Below, one piece after another: positions 1 to 8,895 of a DNA stretch of 64,000 nucleotides (positions are counted from its first letter, which is position 1; each line of letters starts with the position of its first letter). The notes below the pieces were generated by a model that was not told the origin of the DNA, did not search any database, and saw only the letters and a list, made by a program, of their open reading frames with translations. The position numbers and the translations under genes are program-made. The DNA comes from SAR86 cluster bacterium (GTDB lineage Bacteria > Pseudomonadota > Gammaproteobacteria > Magnimaribacterales > Magnimaribacteraceae), in NCBI GenBank assembly GCA_029268615.1, contig JAQWNM010000007.1:89990-153989 (forward strand), given 5' to 3'.

Positions 1-410
1 AAATACCAGGCTTATTAGAAGGTAATGCAGAACCTGACACAGAAAAATGTGTAGATATAGCAACTACTGCTGCTTTAAAAAAGATGCTTTTACCAGGAAT
101 AATCGCTGTGGGAGCACCTCCTGTAGTAGGTTTTTGGCTGGGAGCTGAATCTTTAGGAGGTATGTTAGCTGGAGGTTTGTTGGCTTGTGTATTGATGGCT
201 CTATTTATGGCTAATGCTGGCGGTGCTTGGGATAATGCAAAAAAATACGTTGAAAAAGGTAACTTAGGAGGCAAGGGGACAGATACTCATGCAGCTACTG
301 TGGTTGGAGATACTGTAGGTGATCCATTTAAGGATACTTCCGGTCCAGCTATGAATATCTTAATTAATGTAATGGCAATAGTAAGTCTAGTGATAGCCCC
401 ATTAATCTAA
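1..410 (+). CDS. hppA: Membrane-bound proton-translocating pyrophosphatase, C-terminal end (partial)
   Basis: The reading frame is open from base 3 at the left edge, so this is the last ~135 codons of a larger gene. It opens with [12 protein letters not shown] and contains [15 protein letters not shown] and [19 protein letters not shown], which are signature stretches of the V-type H+/Na+-pumping pyrophosphatase family. The enzyme hydrolyses cytoplasmic PPi and pumps ions across the inner membrane. Two hydrophobic segments are visible, one near the middle and one at the end. The residues that decide K+ dependence lie upstream of the window. The stop overlaps the convergent acetyltransferase gene by 9 bases. 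Confidence 0.95.
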   Translation, partial: IPGLLEGNAEPDTEKCVDIATTAALKKMLLPGIIAVGAPPVVGFWLGAESLGGMLAGGLLACVLMALFMANAGGAWDNAKKYVEKGNLGGKGTDTHAATVVGDTVGDPFKDTSGPAMNILINVMAIVSLVIAPLI

Positions 411-848
411 TAAAGATATTTCTTTTTCCATTCTAGTATGAGGTATTCCGGTGTCTGATTCATATGGCCCTGTTTCTATATATTTAAGAGATCTATAAAA
501 ATCTAGAGCATTATTCCTAGCATTTAGAATTATTTTATGAACATTATGATTCTCAGCTTCCTTCTCTAATTCAGCAAGGATTTTTGATCCTAGGCCTGTT
601 CTTCTATAATCTTCAGAAACAGCCATGTATCTAATTTGAGCTTCATATTTATTAATTAAATGAATTCTACCAGTTCCAATTATTTTTAACTCATTAGTCA
701 TAGCTATTAAATGGAACCCTTGATCTTCAAATTGATCTTTTAAAGAATCTAATGGCATATTCCAAGGTTTACGTAATAATTCCCATCTAAATGAAAAATA
801 TTTACTCCATTCTTGTTTTGTTTCTGGCGACTTGATGATGTAATTCAT
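402..848 (-). CDS. GNAT family N-acetyltransferase
   Basis: A 148-residue protein of single-domain GNAT size. The acetyl-CoA pyrophosphate-binding loop is visible as [10 protein letters not shown] near residue 82. It follows the central beta strand [10 protein letters not shown] and precedes the late-family segment [15 protein letters not shown]. The N-terminal part ([12 protein letters not shown]) resembles a subgroup of small acetyltransferases that act on small molecules or proteins, but the acceptor cannot be read from the sequence. Its 3' end overlaps hppA convergently, and its start is only 19 bases from cmoA on the other strand, so the divergent promoters must be very short or lie inside coding sequence. 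Confidence 0.85.
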   Translation of the reverse strand: MNYIIKSPETKQEWSKYFSFRWELLRKPWNMPLDSLKDQFEDQGFHLIAMTNELKIIGTGRIHLINKYEAQIRYMAVSEDYRRTGLGSKILAELEKEAENHNVHKIILNARNNALDFYRSLKYIETGPYESDTGIPHTRMEKEISLLD

Positions 849-867
849 TTAATTAATATCAATAAAT

Positions 868-1596
868 ATGATGAGTGAACGCGATAATATTTATATTTCC
901 GATAAAGTAAAGGATATTCCTTTTGCTTTTAATGAGGAAGTAACCAAAGTTTTTGAAGACATGATTAATAGGTCTGTTCCTGGATATCAGTCTTCTCTAA
1001 AATTAGTCCGGGAATTTGGAAGGAAATATATTAGACCCGATACCAATATATATGATCTAGGTTGTTCATTAGGAGCTGCCACAGAGTCTCTTTTATTAGT
1101 GCCTATGATAAATAATAAGATTTTAGCAGTTGATAATTCGAGGCACATGATAAGAATGTGTAAAGAAAGGTTTCTTAAGAGTGCAGAAAATACTCAAGTA
1201 GAGTTTATATTAAGTGATGTTAGGGAAGTGGTTTTATCAAATGCATCATTGGTTATAGTGAACTACTTAATGCAATTTCTAGCTATTAAAGAACGTAAAG
1301 ATTTGATTCGTATAATTTATGAATCATTAGTAGATGAAGGGGCGTGCATAATTTCTGAAAAAATACATTTTAAGTCCATAATGAGAACTAATTTAATAAG
1401 GGACATCCATCATAGTTTTAAATTAGAAAATGGTTATTCTGATCTTGAGGTTGCCAGGAAAAGAGATGCCTTAGATGGTGTTTTGATAACAGAAACAGAG
1501 CAAGACCACATTAAAAGAATTAAATCAATTGGCTTTAAAAGGGTTATGAAGATTATGAGTAATTTAAATTTTATTACATTACTATGTGTTAAATAG
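868..1596 (+). CDS. cmoA: Carboxy-S-adenosyl-L-methionine synthase CmoA
   Basis: A 242-residue class I methyltransferase-fold enzyme, close to the usual ~245. The SAM-binding motif YDLGCSLGAATES lies near residue 65, followed by AVDNSRHMI. The segments MINRSVPGYQSSL, LIVNYLMQFL and FKLENGYSDLEV match CmoA closely. It converts SAM and prephenate into carboxy-SAM, the donor for wobble uridine modification in tRNA. The frame starts with two consecutive ATG codons at 868 and 871, and no clear Shine-Dalgarno decides between them. The stop is followed directly by the cmoB ATG, so the two enzymes of this pathway are co-transcribed. Confidence 0.95.
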   Translation: MMSERDNIYISDKVKDIPFAFNEEVTKVFEDMINRSVPGYQSSLKLVREFGRKYIRPDTNIYDLGCSLGAATESLLLVPMINNKILAVDNSRHMIRMCKERFLKSAENTQVEFILSDVREVVLSNASLVIVNYLMQFLAIKERKDLIRIIYESLVDEGACIISEKIHFKSIMRTNLIRDIHHSFKLENGYSDLEVARKRDALDGVLITETEQDHIKRIKSIGFKRVMKIMSNLNFITLLCVK

Positions 1597-2523
1597 ATGG
1601 GAAGATTAAATCCGGCCTGGAAGGAATTAATAAATAGCTATGATCTAAATCCTTATTTAAATAAAAAGGATAAAAGAATAGATAGTTGGGTAAAGTTACT
1701 ATCTGATTTACCTCATATGCAGCCTTCTAAGATAAATTTAGATAAGTCTGTTTCTATAGCTGGCGACTGGCAAGAAGAAGATAGAGAATTAACTAAGAAC
1801 CTTCTTTTAAATTTAATTCCATGGCGGAAAGGGCCTTTTGATATTCAAGGAATTTTTATAGACAGCGAGTGGAATTCAGACCTGAAATGGAAAAGGTTTT
1901 TAGAGTTAGATGTAGATTTAAACTCTAGTAATATTTTAGATGTAGGATCTGGTAACGGATATTATGGTTTTAGGATGTTAGGCTCAGGTGCTAATTTAGT
2001 GGTCTGTCTAGAACCAAACTTGAATCATTTCACTCAGTTCCTTGCAATTAATAAATTCATTAAATCAGATAGAATTAACATGATACCTTCAAGAATAGAG
2101 GAATTAGGTTTTATCAGTAATTGTTTTGATATTGTTTTTAGTATGGGGCTTCTTTATCATCAAAGAGACCCATTACAACATTTAAAAGATCTTAAAGCCC
2201 ATTTGAAACCAGGAGGGAGAATAGTTTTAGAGACAATAATTGCGCCTGATTGTTATGGAGAAGTTTTGGTCCCTAAAGGTAAATATTCCAACATGCCTAA
2301 TGTTTGGTTTCTTCATACTATTTTAGGTATAGAGAAACTTGTTAAAAAAGTAAATCTATCTATAGATAATGTTTCTAAATCTTTAATAACAAGCATAGAT
2401 GAGCAAAGTTCATCAGATTGGATGCCATTTAGATCATTAAAAGATGGATTAGATCCTGATTCAACTCTTAAGACCATAGAGGGATATCCAAGACCAGAAA
2501 GAATTTTCTTTATATTGAGTTAA
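1597..2523 (+). CDS. cmoB: tRNA U34 carboxymethyltransferase CmoB
   Basis: A 308-residue protein, slightly shorter than the usual ~320. The N-terminal helical part contains WRKGPFDIQGIFIDSEW, a CmoB hallmark. The methyltransferase core follows with ILDVGSGNGYYGFRML near residue 110, MGLLYHQRDPLQHL and LKPGGRIVLETI. It transfers the carboxymethyl group from carboxy-SAM to 5-hydroxyuridine at position 34, making cmo5U in tRNAs. The ATG begins on the base after the cmoA stop, so translational coupling is likely. It ends 4 bases before the convergent recG stop, with no room for a terminator. Confidence 0.95.
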   Translation: MGRLNPAWKELINSYDLNPYLNKKDKRIDSWVKLLSDLPHMQPSKINLDKSVSIAGDWQEEDRELTKNLLLNLIPWRKGPFDIQGIFIDSEWNSDLKWKRFLELDVDLNSSNILDVGSGNGYYGFRMLGSGANLVVCLEPNLNHFTQFLAINKFIKSDRINMIPSRIEELGFISNCFDIVFSMGLLYHQRDPLQHLKDLKAHLKPGGRIVLETIIAPDCYGEVLVPKGKYSNMPNVWFLHTILGIEKLVKKVNLSIDNVSKSLITSIDEQSSSDWMPFRSLKDGLDPDSTLKTIEGYPRPERIFFILS

Positions 2524-2527
2524 AATT

Positions 2528-4612
2528 TTATGAATCTGAGTAATCAACTACCTTACCTACCCATCTATCTACAAGTAAATAAGCTAATTGACTATTATTC
2601 TTAGACATTTCTATTGCTTCTATTTGTGCCTGTTCTAAGAGTTCTGAATCTCTTATAGGATCTGCTATTTTTAGATCCATCATCCCAGACTGTCTTGTTC
2701 CATATATCTCGCCAGCTCCTCTAAGTTCCAAATCCTTTTCGGCAATTGCAAAACCATCATTATTAGTTTCCATAATTTCAATTCTTTCTTTAGCAATAAC
2801 ACTTAAAGGTTCTTTGTATAATAGTAGGCAGTGAGATCTAGAATTAGCTTTTCTGCCTACTCTCCCCCTGAGCTGATGGAGTTGAGATAGACCTAGTCTC
2901 TCAGCATTTTCTATAATCATTAGATTAGCTTCTGGAACATCTACACCAACTTCTATCACTGTAGTACAAACTAATAGTTGGATTTTCCCATCTCTGAAAT
3001 TATTAATTACTTGATCTTTTTCTTTCTTCTTTAATTTACCATGAACTAGACCTATTTTAATTTCTGGTAAAGTCATCAATAGTTCTTTGAACAAATCTTC
3101 TGCAGATTGAGCTTCTAATTCCTCTGATTCATCTATAAGAGTACAAACCCAGTAAACCTTTTGCCCTTCACTACATACTTCTTGTATTCTCTTTGAGATC
3201 TTATCCCTCATCGAATTAGGTCTGGCACTTGTTTCTATTGGTATTCGTCCTGGAGGCATTTCATCAATTGTAGAAACCTCTAACGAACCATAGACAGTCA
3301 TTGCTAAGGTCCGTGGTATAGGTGTGGCAGTCATGATAAGTTGATGTGAGCTATTTTCTTTAGAACCACCTTTTTGTAATAAAGAGAATCTTTGATGAAC
3401 ACCGAACCTTTGTTGCTCATCTATTAGAGTTAGGCCAAGTTTATGAAAAATAACATCTGGTTGAAATAATGCATGAGTTCCTATTAGGATATCTATATCA
3501 CCTTCATAGAGTTTTTTGACAATCTGTTTCCTTTTTACACTGGTTGTAGACCCTGTTAATAAAGACACTTTGATACCAAGGTCATTAAACCAATTAGCAA
3601 GATTTGCATGATGTTGTTCGGCTAGTATTTCTGTTGGGCACATTAAGGCAGTCTGGAATTTATTTTCTGAAGCATGCAAAGCTGCTAAAGCGCCTACAAC
3701 TGTCTTTCCAGAGCCTACATCACCTTGAAGGAGCCTCCTCATAGGTGATTTACCTTTTAGATCATTTAGAATTTCAGACCAAGAATTTTTCTGACTAGAA
3801 GTTAGATTAAAGCCTAGTTTATTTAAGAAGGAGTCTTCTTTTTTTGAATTCAAGGGCAATGCTGGACCATTTCTAGCATCATTTTCTTTTTTTAAGATCC
3901 CTGAACATAGCATATGAGCTATGAGCTCTTGATAAATTAATTGTCTTTGAGCCGGATGCTTACCTAGAGAAAGTATCCCAATATCAGTATCTGCTGGAGG
4001 GTTGTGAATAAATAATAAGGCGTCAAGTATAGAGCCATATTGAGTGAATTTTTTTGTTTCCCAATGCTGATTTAGTAAATTATATTTCTCTGCATAAGAA
4101 AGACCATTTCTTATGAGGTTTCTAAGTCTACCTTGTTTTAAATTATCAGTTGTTGGGTAAATTGGAGTAAAACTATTCTCAATGTTTGGAATGTAATCTT
4201 TATTAAAGACTTGATAGGTTGGGTGTATCAATTCTTTTCCATTAGGTCTATGGTGTAAGGTTCCGTAACATCTAACTATCTTACCTATTGAAAGATTATT
4301 CTTCTGTGCCATTGCAAAATGGAACATTCTTATTTTAAATGAGCCCGTACCGTCATAAAGTTCAACAATTAACATTCTTCTGCCTCGAAATACAATTTGG
4401 CAAGAAGTTATTTCACCTTGAAATAATCCGGTCACCCCTTCTAGTGCATCTGCAACATATGTTATTTTTGTTCTGTCTTCGTATCTATAGGGAAGGTGGA
4501 ATAAGGCATCTTCAATAGTTTGAATATTTAGCCTTAATAATGATTCATAAACCTTAGGACCTACTCCTTTTAGTTTTGATATAGAGCTAAGAGAATTTCT
4601 CCCAGAGGTCAT
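2528..4612 (-). CDS. recG: ATP-dependent DNA helicase RecG
   Basis: A 694-residue superfamily 2 helicase that remodels stalled forks and branched DNA. The N-terminal wedge/OB region begins with a helix-hairpin-helix-like LKGVGPKVYESLLRL. Walker A is GDVGSGKTVVG near residue 297. The Walker B/motif II region reads DEQQRFGVHQR rather than the more common DEQH. Motif III is MTATPIPRTLAMT. The C-terminal helicase half contains QLRGRVGR and LELRGAGEIYGTRQSG. The ATG overlaps the ridA stop by one base, making it the last gene of the gmk-rpoZ-spoT-ridA-recG run. Confidence 0.96.
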   Translation of the reverse strand: MTSGRNSLSSISKLKGVGPKVYESLLRLNIQTIEDALFHLPYRYEDRTKITYVADALEGVTGLFQGEITSCQIVFRGRRMLIVELYDGTGSFKIRMFHFAMAQKNNLSIGKIVRCYGTLHHRPNGKELIHPTYQVFNKDYIPNIENSFTPIYPTTDNLKQGRLRNLIRNGLSYAEKYNLLNQHWETKKFTQYGSILDALLFIHNPPADTDIGILSLGKHPAQRQLIYQELIAHMLCSGILKKENDARNGPALPLNSKKEDSFLNKLGFNLTSSQKNSWSEILNDLKGKSPMRRLLQGDVGSGKTVVGALAALHASENKFQTALMCPTEILAEQHHANLANWFNDLGIKVSLLTGSTTSVKRKQIVKKLYEGDIDILIGTHALFQPDVIFHKLGLTLIDEQQRFGVHQRFSLLQKGGSKENSSHQLIMTATPIPRTLAMTVYGSLEVSTIDEMPPGRIPIETSARPNSMRDKISKRIQEVCSEGQKVYWVCTLIDESEELEAQSAEDLFKELLMTLPEIKIGLVHGKLKKKEKDQVINNFRDGKIQLLVCTTVIEVGVDVPEANLMIIENAERLGLSQLHQLRGRVGRKANSRSHCLLLYKEPLSVIAKERIEIMETNNDGFAIAEKDLELRGAGEIYGTRQSGMMDLKIADPIRDSELLEQAQIEAIEMSKNNSQLAYLLVDRWVGKVVDYSDS

Positions 4613-5010
4613 TAGAAGCTATATGTGCTGTCTTTAATAATCACTCCTTCAACTTCTATTAAAGCATCCAAAGGCAATTTAGAAACCTCTATCGCAGCTC
4701 TGGCTGGATAAGGCTCTTTAAATAATAAAGTCATTATTTCATTTACTAAAGGGTAGATAGCTAAATCTTTTAAGTAAATATTAATTTTTACTATGTCATC
4801 AAATGTTGAATCAGCTGCTTTACAAACTGCTTCAAGATTTTTAAAAACTTGTTTGATCTGGGCCTCTTCACCTTGGACTAGTTTCATTGTTTTTGGATCC
4901 AAGGGTATTTGCCCAGATAGATAAACAATATTTCCCATCGCTATTGCCTGTGAATAAGGTCCTATTGCTTTTGGGGCATCCGAGCTTTCAATTTTTTTTC
5001 TGTTAACCAT
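4612..5010 (-). CDS. ridA: RidA/YjgF family 2-iminobutanoate/2-iminopropanoate deaminase
   Basis: A 132-residue protein of the trimeric RidA family, which hydrolyses reactive enamine/imine intermediates made by PLP enzymes. Visible signatures are APKAIGPYSQAI at the N terminus, YLSGQIPLDP, and PYPARAAIEVSKLP, in which the family's catalytic arginine sits. The C terminus LDALIEVEGVI is also typical. It lies between spoT and recG, a position where some gammaproteobacteria carry the same gene. It shares one base with the recG start and is 11 bases from the spoT stop, so it is clearly in the operon. Confidence 0.93.
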   Translation of the reverse strand: MVNRKKIESSDAPKAIGPYSQAIAMGNIVYLSGQIPLDPKTMKLVQGEEAQIKQVFKNLEAVCKAADSTFDDIVKINIYLKDLAIYPLVNEIMTLLFKEPYPARAAIEVSKLPLDALIEVEGVIIKDSTYSF

Positions 5011-5021
5011 TTTTTATAGAA

Positions 5022-7163
5022 TTAGTGAATAGTACTAATATTTCTCATTTCTTGAGAGTGCACTCTAGTTACTGAATGCACAGCTCTTAACGATCTAATT
5101 TTCCTCATAATTTTTGCAAGGTGAATTCTATTCAACACTTCTATTGTAAGAAAGAATTCAATTTCCTCCAAAGATTTTGCAAGACTCTGGATAGATTCTA
5201 TATTGGTATCCGAGTTTGAGATAGCCGAAGCAATAGTTGCTAAGAGAGCTGTTTCATCTATTGCGAGGATTCTTATTTCAGCAGAAAATCCTTTTTTAAG
5301 TTCTGGTTGCCAGTTAACAGGAAAGCATTGAGTAGGATCTTCTCTTATAGATAAAATATTTTTACATCTTTCTTGGTGGACAACCATTCCCCTTTCTGTA
5401 GTGAAATGAGCTATGACAGAATCTCCCGGTATAGGTTTGCAACAAGTACCATAGTTAACAACTAAACCCTCTGAACCTGTTATCTCCATCGGAATTGTTT
5501 CTTCAGTAAGCGAATTAGATTTGCCAAGTCTAGCTAGCATTTGGTGTGTCACAACATTTACAGTTCTTTCTCCAAGTCCTATTTCTTCAAGAAGCTTATT
5601 TAAGGAGCTAACTCCTATATGATCTAGCGCTGCTCTTAAATCAAGCTTAGTTATGCTTTTAAGTTTTATATTAGACGACTCAAGAGATTGTTCCAAAAGC
5701 TTCTTGCCGAATATCTTAGCCTCAGAGGTTTTTAAGTTTTTTAAGTAGTGTTTTATACTCGTCCTTGCTCTTGCAGTTCTAGCAAAATTTAGCCATGCAG
5801 GATTTGTTTGTGATAAATTATCTCTTATTATTTCTATAGTTTGTCCACTCTCTAAAGGGACACTAAGAGGGGCTAGTCTTTTATTAATTCTGCAAGATTG
5901 GCAGTGATGGCCTATGTCAGTGTGAACAGCAAAAGCAAAATCAATGGGAGTAGAACCTTCTGGCATTTCAATAATATCTCCTTCAGGCGTAAAAACATAA
6001 ATATCTTTTGGGAATAAATCAGATTTAATTGTTTCAACAAACTCTTTTGAATCATTGGTAGCTTCTCTCATCTCAAGAAGTTCCGCAACCCATCTCCGGG
6101 CTTTATTTTGAGGAATAGAATCTTGTTTTTCACCAGACTTATAAAGCCAATGAGAAGCTATGCCATTTTGCGCTAAATCATCCATTTCTTTAGTTTTTAT
6201 TTGAATTTCAATAGGCTGACCTTCTAGTCCAAAAATACCAGTATGAACAGATTGATATCCATTAGATTTAGGTATTGCAATATAGTCTTTAAATCTCCCC
6301 TCTATGGGCTTGTACAAGGCATGTATTAACCCTAATGTCTTATAACAATCCGAAATTTCTTCAACAATTATTTTTATGGCATAAGTATCCATTATTTCCT
6401 GGAAAGATCTTCTTCTTTCTTTCATCTTTCTATAGATGCTATACAAGTGTTTTTCCCTTCCTTCAACAATAGCTAAGATATCTTGATCATTTAGTTTTTT
6501 TTCGATAGCTTTTAACATTCTATTTACTAGTCTCTTTTTGCCACCTACATTTTTCTTGACAGTTCTTTGTAACCTTTTAGCTCTAGTAGGATAGATACTC
6601 TTAAAAGCTAAATCTTCTAGCTCTCGGTAAACATTATTCATGCCAATTCTGTGTGCGATAGGTGCATAGATTTCTAAAGTTTCTTTAGCTATCCTTAATT
6701 GTTTCTCTTTATTGAGATATTCGATAGTTCTCATGTTATGAAGTCTATCTGCTAGTTTTACAACAATAACTCTGATATCGCTAGCCATAGCTAGAATCAT
6801 TTTTTGAAGATTTTCAGCTTGAGCTTCTTGTCTTGATGAAGTTTGCAGTTTGTCTAATTTGCTAACACCATCTACAAGAGTTGCTACATTTTTATTAAAT
6901 TCTTTTTCTATAACATTTTTTGGAGTGCCAGAGTCTTCCATGACATCATGAAGCATTGCAGCTGAAATACTGTCTTGATCCATTTGGAAGGAGCTAAGAA
7001 TATTTGCTACTGCGATAGGATGAGAGACATAAGGATCTCCGCTACTTCTATATTGCCCAGTATGAGCTTGAGAGGCAAAATTATAGGCTTTCTTTACTAA
7101 TTCTATTTCTTTAGCCTTTAAATAAGAGCCTAATTTCTCAGTTAAAGCGTCTATTGATTCCAT
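5022..7163 (-). CDS. spoT: Bifunctional (p)ppGpp synthetase/hydrolase SpoT
   Basis: A Rel/Spo alarmone enzyme of ~713 residues. The hydrolase HD domain shows YVSHPIAVA and LHDVMEDS. The synthetase domain contains GRFKDYIAIPKSNGYQSVHT, whose RFKD matches the RxKD motif of bifunctional enzymes rather than RelA. A TGS domain (DIYVFTPEGDIIEMP) and a C-terminal ACT region follow. The longer frame opens with GTG at 7190 but has no family match there. ATG 7163 begins MESIDALTEKL as in homologues and was chosen. It lies downstream of rpoZ across a 66-base gap that holds a small hairpin. Confidence 0.96.
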   Translation of the reverse strand: MESIDALTEKLGSYLKAKEIELVKKAYNFASQAHTGQYRSSGDPYVSHPIAVANILSSFQMDQDSISAAMLHDVMEDSGTPKNVIEKEFNKNVATLVDGVSKLDKLQTSSRQEAQAENLQKMILAMASDIRVIVVKLADRLHNMRTIEYLNKEKQLRIAKETLEIYAPIAHRIGMNNVYRELEDLAFKSIYPTRAKRLQRTVKKNVGGKKRLVNRMLKAIEKKLNDQDILAIVEGREKHLYSIYRKMKERRRSFQEIMDTYAIKIIVEEISDCYKTLGLIHALYKPIEGRFKDYIAIPKSNGYQSVHTGIFGLEGQPIEIQIKTKEMDDLAQNGIASHWLYKSGEKQDSIPQNKARRWVAELLEMREATNDSKEFVETIKSDLFPKDIYVFTPEGDIIEMPEGSTPIDFAFAVHTDIGHHCQSCRINKRLAPLSVPLESGQTIEIIRDNLSQTNPAWLNFARTARARTSIKHYLKNLKTSEAKIFGKKLLEQSLESSNIKLKSITKLDLRAALDHIGVSSLNKLLEEIGLGERTVNVVTHQMLARLGKSNSLTEETIPMEITGSEGLVVNYGTCCKPIPGDSVIAHFTTERGMVVHQERCKNILSIREDPTQCFPVNWQPELKKGFSAEIRILAIDETALLATIASAISNSDTNIESIQSLAKSLEEIEFFLTIEVLNRIHLAKIMRKIRSLRAVHSVTRVHSQEMRNISTIH

Positions 7164-7179
7164 ACTAAAATATATTATA

Positions 7180-7206
7180 GGACAAAACACCCATTTTCCG
7201 GGTGCA
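7180..7206 (-). terminator. Possible weak terminator or attenuator between rpoZ and spoT
   Basis: On the minus strand a 5-bp stem, CACCC/GGGTG with a 7-base loop (7188-7204), is followed by TTTT. A TATAAT hexamer follows at once, just ahead of the spoT ATG. The stem is short, so this may be only a partial stop or a processing site. The TATAAT could serve a spoT-proximal start, but no good -35 lies at the right distance. Confidence 0.3.
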
Positions 7207-7229
7207 TAAGTAAGAAATCAAAAAAAGAA

Positions 7230-7505
7230 TTACTTAATGTCTATAGAAGGCTTTTCAGAAAGTTGTTGAGTGAATTCTTCTTCAAGGTCTGCAATATCAA
7301 CTTTAAGCTCATTGATATTTTGAGGAGATACTAATCCAGCTTCTATTTCTCTTAAAGCTGTGACCGTAGCTTTATCACCATCTGTTTCAAGAGTTGATCT
7401 TCTTCTCCCAGAGGTAAGTTGTCTTGCTCTTTTAGCCGCAAGCAGGATTAATTCGTATCTAGTATTTACTTTATCTAGGCAATCTTCAACTGTTATTCTA
7501 GCCAT
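7230..7505 (-). CDS. rpoZ: DNA-directed RNA polymerase omega subunit
   Basis: A 91-residue protein that begins MARITVEDCLDKVNTRYELI and contains LLAAKRARQL and KATVTALREIEAG, the conserved features of the omega subunit. Omega stabilises the beta' subunit during RNA polymerase assembly and, in proteobacteria, forms part of a ppGpp-binding site. Its place between gmk and spoT, the latter making and breaking ppGpp, is the standard gammaproteobacterial order. It lies 46 bases downstream of gmk and 66 bases upstream of the chosen spoT start. Confidence 0.97.
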   Translation of the reverse strand: MARITVEDCLDKVNTRYELILLAAKRARQLTSGRRRSTLETDGDKATVTALREIEAGLVSPQNINELKVDIADLEEEFTQQLSEKPSIDIK

Positions 7506-7551
7506 GCTCTTTTATATAAATTGATTAGGGATGCGTACTGTACTCTAAAAC

Positions 7552-8169
7552 TTAACTATCTTCCATAAGAAGTTTAAGAGTCTTTTTAGCACTAAGCATT
7601 CTTTCTTTTTTTTGTATATTTTTCAGGGAGATTATGTCTATTAGGTCTTCTAATGATTCCTTAAAATTATCATTTACAATTATGTGATCAAAATTATGTG
7701 AATAATTGATCTCTTTTTTTGCTTCAGATAACCTTTTTTCTATAGATTCATTAGAATCTAAATCTCTGTCCTTTAGTCTTTTTTTTAAGGCATAAAATGA
7801 TGGAGGCAGTATAAAAACTAAGACAGCATTTTTATAAATATTCTTAACTTGAAGGGCGCCCTGATAATCCAACTCAAGAATTAAGTCTTTACCTAGATTC
7901 ATCTGAGAATCAACCCATTCTTTGCTTGTGCCATAGAGGTTTTCATACACCTCTGCATGTTCTAGAAATAATGCTTTTTCAAGCATGGTTGTAAATTTCT
8001 TCTTTTCTATAAAGAAATAGTCTTTGCCTTCTCTCTCATTTAGTCTTTTTTTTCTAGTAGTAAATGAGATACCTAGCTTTAGATTGTTTATTTCCTGAGC
8101 TAAAAGGGCTTTAATCAGGCTAGTTTTTCCCGTCCCTGAGGGTGCTGCTATAACAAATAATTTAGACAT
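7552..8169 (-). CDS. gmk: Guanylate kinase
   Basis: A 205-residue guanylate kinase. The P-loop APSGTGKTSLI is at residues 9-19, followed by ISFTTRKKRLNEREGKDYFF, which forms the GMP-binding region, and LDYQGALQVK. It phosphorylates GMP to GDP with ATP and feeds both nucleotide and alarmone pools. It heads the minus-strand run gmk-rpoZ-spoT-ridA-recG. The region between its start and pyrE (8170-8257) must hold divergent promoters for both genes, but no convincing -35/-10 pair stands out. Confidence 0.97.
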   Translation of the reverse strand: MSKLFVIAAPSGTGKTSLIKALLAQEINNLKLGISFTTRKKRLNEREGKDYFFIEKKKFTTMLEKALFLEHAEVYENLYGTSKEWVDSQMNLGKDLILELDYQGALQVKNIYKNAVLVFILPPSFYALKKRLKDRDLDSNESIEKRLSEAKKEINYSHNFDHIIVNDNFKESLEDLIDIISLKNIQKKERMLSAKKTLKLLMEDS

Positions 8170-8257
8170 GTGTAGAAATTAAAATCATATTTTACGACAA
8201 TGTTGCATGTAATTGTTAAAGTAGGTTCTAAATATTTAAATAAAGTTTATAAATCTT

Positions 8258-8893
8258 TTGTCTGAATTTTCTAATAGTAATAAATTCTTTTCTCTTTCTC
8301 TAGAGTTAGGAGCCTTAATTTTTGGAGATTTTAAGCTCAAATCAGGTTTAAATAGTCCTTATTTCTTTAATATGTCAGCTTTATTTGGCGGTGGAGCCAT
8401 ATATGAACTGGCTGATTTATATTCGAACCTGATTCTTGAAAAGGAAATAGATTTTGATATTATTTTTGGACCTGCATATAAGGGAATTCCTTTAGCTTCG
8501 GCTATAAGTTCTATTTTATATAACAAAACAAAAAAACGAATTCCAATATGTTTTGATAGAAAAGAGCTAAAAGATCATGGTGAAGGGGGTAATTTTATTG
8601 GTGCAGAGCTCGATGGAAGAGTTCTGATAGTTGATGATGTTTTGACAGTAGGAACTGCACTTAGGAGCAGTGTTAAAAAGACTTTAGATTCAGGAGGAAT
8701 GATAGAAGCTGCAATTATAGGCTTGGATAGAGAAGAGATAATCACAGACTTGCCAGTAAAGAAAACGCTTATAAGAGACTTGGGCTTTCCTATTTATTCG
8801 ATAGCAAAAGTTTCAGATCTTTTAAGATTCTTAGAGGAAGATAAACAATATTCCGAACAAGCTGCTTTGCTAAAATCAAGCCTTAAAATTTAG
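8258..8893 (+). CDS. pyrE: Orotate phosphoribosyltransferase
   Basis: A 211-residue enzyme that matches the family length. It shows the substrate loop FGPAYKGIPLASA, FDRKELKDHGEGG and the PRPP-binding motif VLIVDDVLTVGTA. It joins orotate to PRPP to make OMP in pyrimidine synthesis. The start is a TTG at 8258. No in-frame ATG occurs before residue 39, and the residues after the TTG align with the N terminus of other PyrE proteins, so the weak start appears real. No strong Shine-Dalgarno is visible. ribE follows after 2 bases. Confidence 0.95.
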   Translation: MSEFSNSNKFFSLSLELGALIFGDFKLKSGLNSPYFFNMSALFGGGAIYELADLYSNLILEKEIDFDIIFGPAYKGIPLASAISSILYNKTKKRIPICFDRKELKDHGEGGNFIGAELDGRVLIVDDVLTVGTALRSSVKKTLDSGGMIEAAIIGLDREEIITDLPVKKTLIRDLGFPIYSIAKVSDLLRFLEEDKQYSEQAALLKSSLKI

Positions 8894-8895
8894 TT

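Noticed and set aside
2528..4612. RecG DEQQ box as a sign of a different helicase
   Set aside because: All other RecG motifs and the operon position are standard; DEQQ is a mild variant seen in the family.
7164..7190. Longer SpoT start at GTG 7190
   Set aside because: The nine extra residues have no family match and overlap a hairpin/TATAAT region; ATG 7163 aligns with homologues.
8170..8257. Riboswitch for riboflavin or pyrimidine genes before pyrE-ribE
   Set aside because: The gap is 88 bases and shared with divergent gmk; no FMN element or leader peptide pattern is visible.
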